Shown here piece by piece: positions 5,148-5,795 of a DNA stretch of 5,795 nucleotides. Within the stretch, counting starts at the first letter, position 1; each line of letters opens with the position of its first letter. This DNA comes from an uncultured Clostridia bacterium (GTDB taxonomy: Bacteria; Bacillota; Clostridia; Oscillospirales; CAG-382). A program made the translations under genes and the position numbers. Where the stretch lies: assembly GCA_905235695.1 (NCBI GenBank), contig CAJOMW010000104.1:1-5795 (forward strand). The letters run 5' to 3'. Below the pieces are notes generated by a model. That model did not search any database. It had not been told where the DNA came from and saw nothing but the letters and a program-made list of their open reading frames with translations.

Positions 5148-5795
5148 ATGTTTTCAGATATTATTCTTCCGCAATATGTATCATGCATTATAGATATGCT
5201 CACAGGCAACTCGTACGAGGCGTATGCCGTCGGCGGGTGCGTTCGTGACGCACTCATGGGAAAAGAGCCGCACGATTACGATATAACCACAAGCGCCCTG
5301 CCGGAAGAGGTCAAGGGCATTTTTTCGGACAATTACAGAGTTATAGAAACGGGTATAAAGCACGGAACCGTTACGGTGATATCGGACGGTCACCCGATTG
5401 AGATAACGACTTACAGAATAGACGGGGAATATAAGGACAACCGCAGACCGGAGAGCGTGAAATTTTCGGGAAACCTCGCAGACGACCTCGGACGGCGAGA
5501 CTTTACGGTAAATGCGCTGGTATACAGCGATAAAAGCGGTATAATCGACCTTTTCGGCGGAATAGACGACCTTGAAAACAGAGTCCTGCGCTGTATAGGC
5601 AATCCCCATGACAGGTTCTGTGAGGATGCGCTCAGAATACTTCGTGCGCTCAGATTCTCTTCACAGCTTGATTTTGACATTGATAAGAATACGGCCGATG
5701 AGATCCATGGGCTGAAGGAACTTCTGAAAAACATTTCGGCGGAGCGCATACGTGAAGAGCTGATTAAGTTTTTCGGCTCTGAGTATCCCGAAAGA
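5148..5795 (+). CDS. cca: CCA-adding tRNA nucleotidyltransferase (class II poly(A) polymerase/CCA family), N-terminal part
   Basis: This enzyme adds or repairs the CCA 3' end of tRNAs from CTP and ATP without a nucleic-acid template. The first 216 codons are present and the frame is open to the window edge. Visible motifs: AVGGCVRD (GGxVRD, 29-34), HDYDITTSA with catalytic D43 and D45, HGTVTVISDGHPIEITTYR with the third carboxylate E85, RRDFTVNAL (116-124), and EDALR (159-163), the EDxxR nucleotide-selecting motif. The start is ATG 5148, about 26 residues before the nucleotidyltransferase motif, as is usual. An in-frame TTG at 5121 overlapping the exonuclease stop is a weaker choice. The ribosome binding site is poor, so translation may be coupled to the exonuclease gene. 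Poly(A) polymerase or a C- or A-only adding enzyme cannot be excluded without the C-terminal half. Confidence 0.93.
   Translation, partial: MFSDIILPQYVSCIIDMLTGNSYEAYAVGGCVRDALMGKEPHDYDITTSALPEEVKGIFSDNYRVIETGIKHGTVTVISDGHPIEITTYRIDGEYKDNRRPESVKFSGNLADDLGRRDFTVNALVYSDKSGIIDLFGGIDDLENRVLRCIGNPHDRFCEDALRILRALRFSSQLDFDIDKNTADEIHGLKELLKNISAERIREELIKFFGSEYPER

Noticed and set aside
5181..5749. Long antisense open frames opposite cca
   Set aside because: The plus strand carries every expected CCA-enzyme motif; the antisense frames have no start signals or domains.

Overview
The window looks like ordinary chromosomal DNA from a gut-type Clostridia (Bacillota), perhaps an Oscillospirales/Ruminococcaceae relative. 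This rests on moderate GC with AT-rich intergenic gaps, frequent ATA and AGA codons, strong GGAGG-type ribosome binding sites, extended -10 promoters and the protein families present. The taxonomic call is inference from style, not from a marker gene. I see no phage, transposase, CRISPR, rRNA or tRNA sequence.

Layout. On the minus strand, ribF (bifunctional riboflavin kinase/FAD synthetase, 316-1248) is followed after 22 nt by the start of a secreted D-alanyl-D-alanine carboxypeptidase (1-293, cut by the window edge). Both are read from a strong promoter at 1287-1315. On the plus strand, diverging from ribF, come three genes: a DUF362 protein without the usual ferredoxin insert (1437-2306), a TIM-barrel amidohydrolase (2410-3198) and an Isf-like iron-sulfur flavoprotein (3316-3951). 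The last is closed by a perfect 13-bp hairpin terminator (3961-3990). A new promoter (4101-4129) then drives a DEDDh 3'-5' exonuclease with a possible C-terminal zinc ribbon (4156-5124). After 23 nt comes the CCA-adding tRNA nucleotidyltransferase (5148-5795, cut by the window edge).

How they may work together. RibF makes FMN and FAD, and the flavoprotein across the divergent promoter region would use FMN. The DUF362, amidohydrolase and flavoprotein genes each have a near-identical GTGATA(A/C)AA(T/C) box upstream that reads as an extended -10 element. They therefore look like separately started but similarly controlled units, though no common pathway can be read from the sequence. The exonuclease-cca pair suggests RNA 3'-end metabolism, possibly tRNA 3' trimming followed by CCA addition or repair.

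Nothing here is clearly a new biological system. The items most worth a second look are the exonuclease-cca pairing with its zinc-ribbon tail, the ferredoxin-less DUF362 protein, and the shared promoter box.
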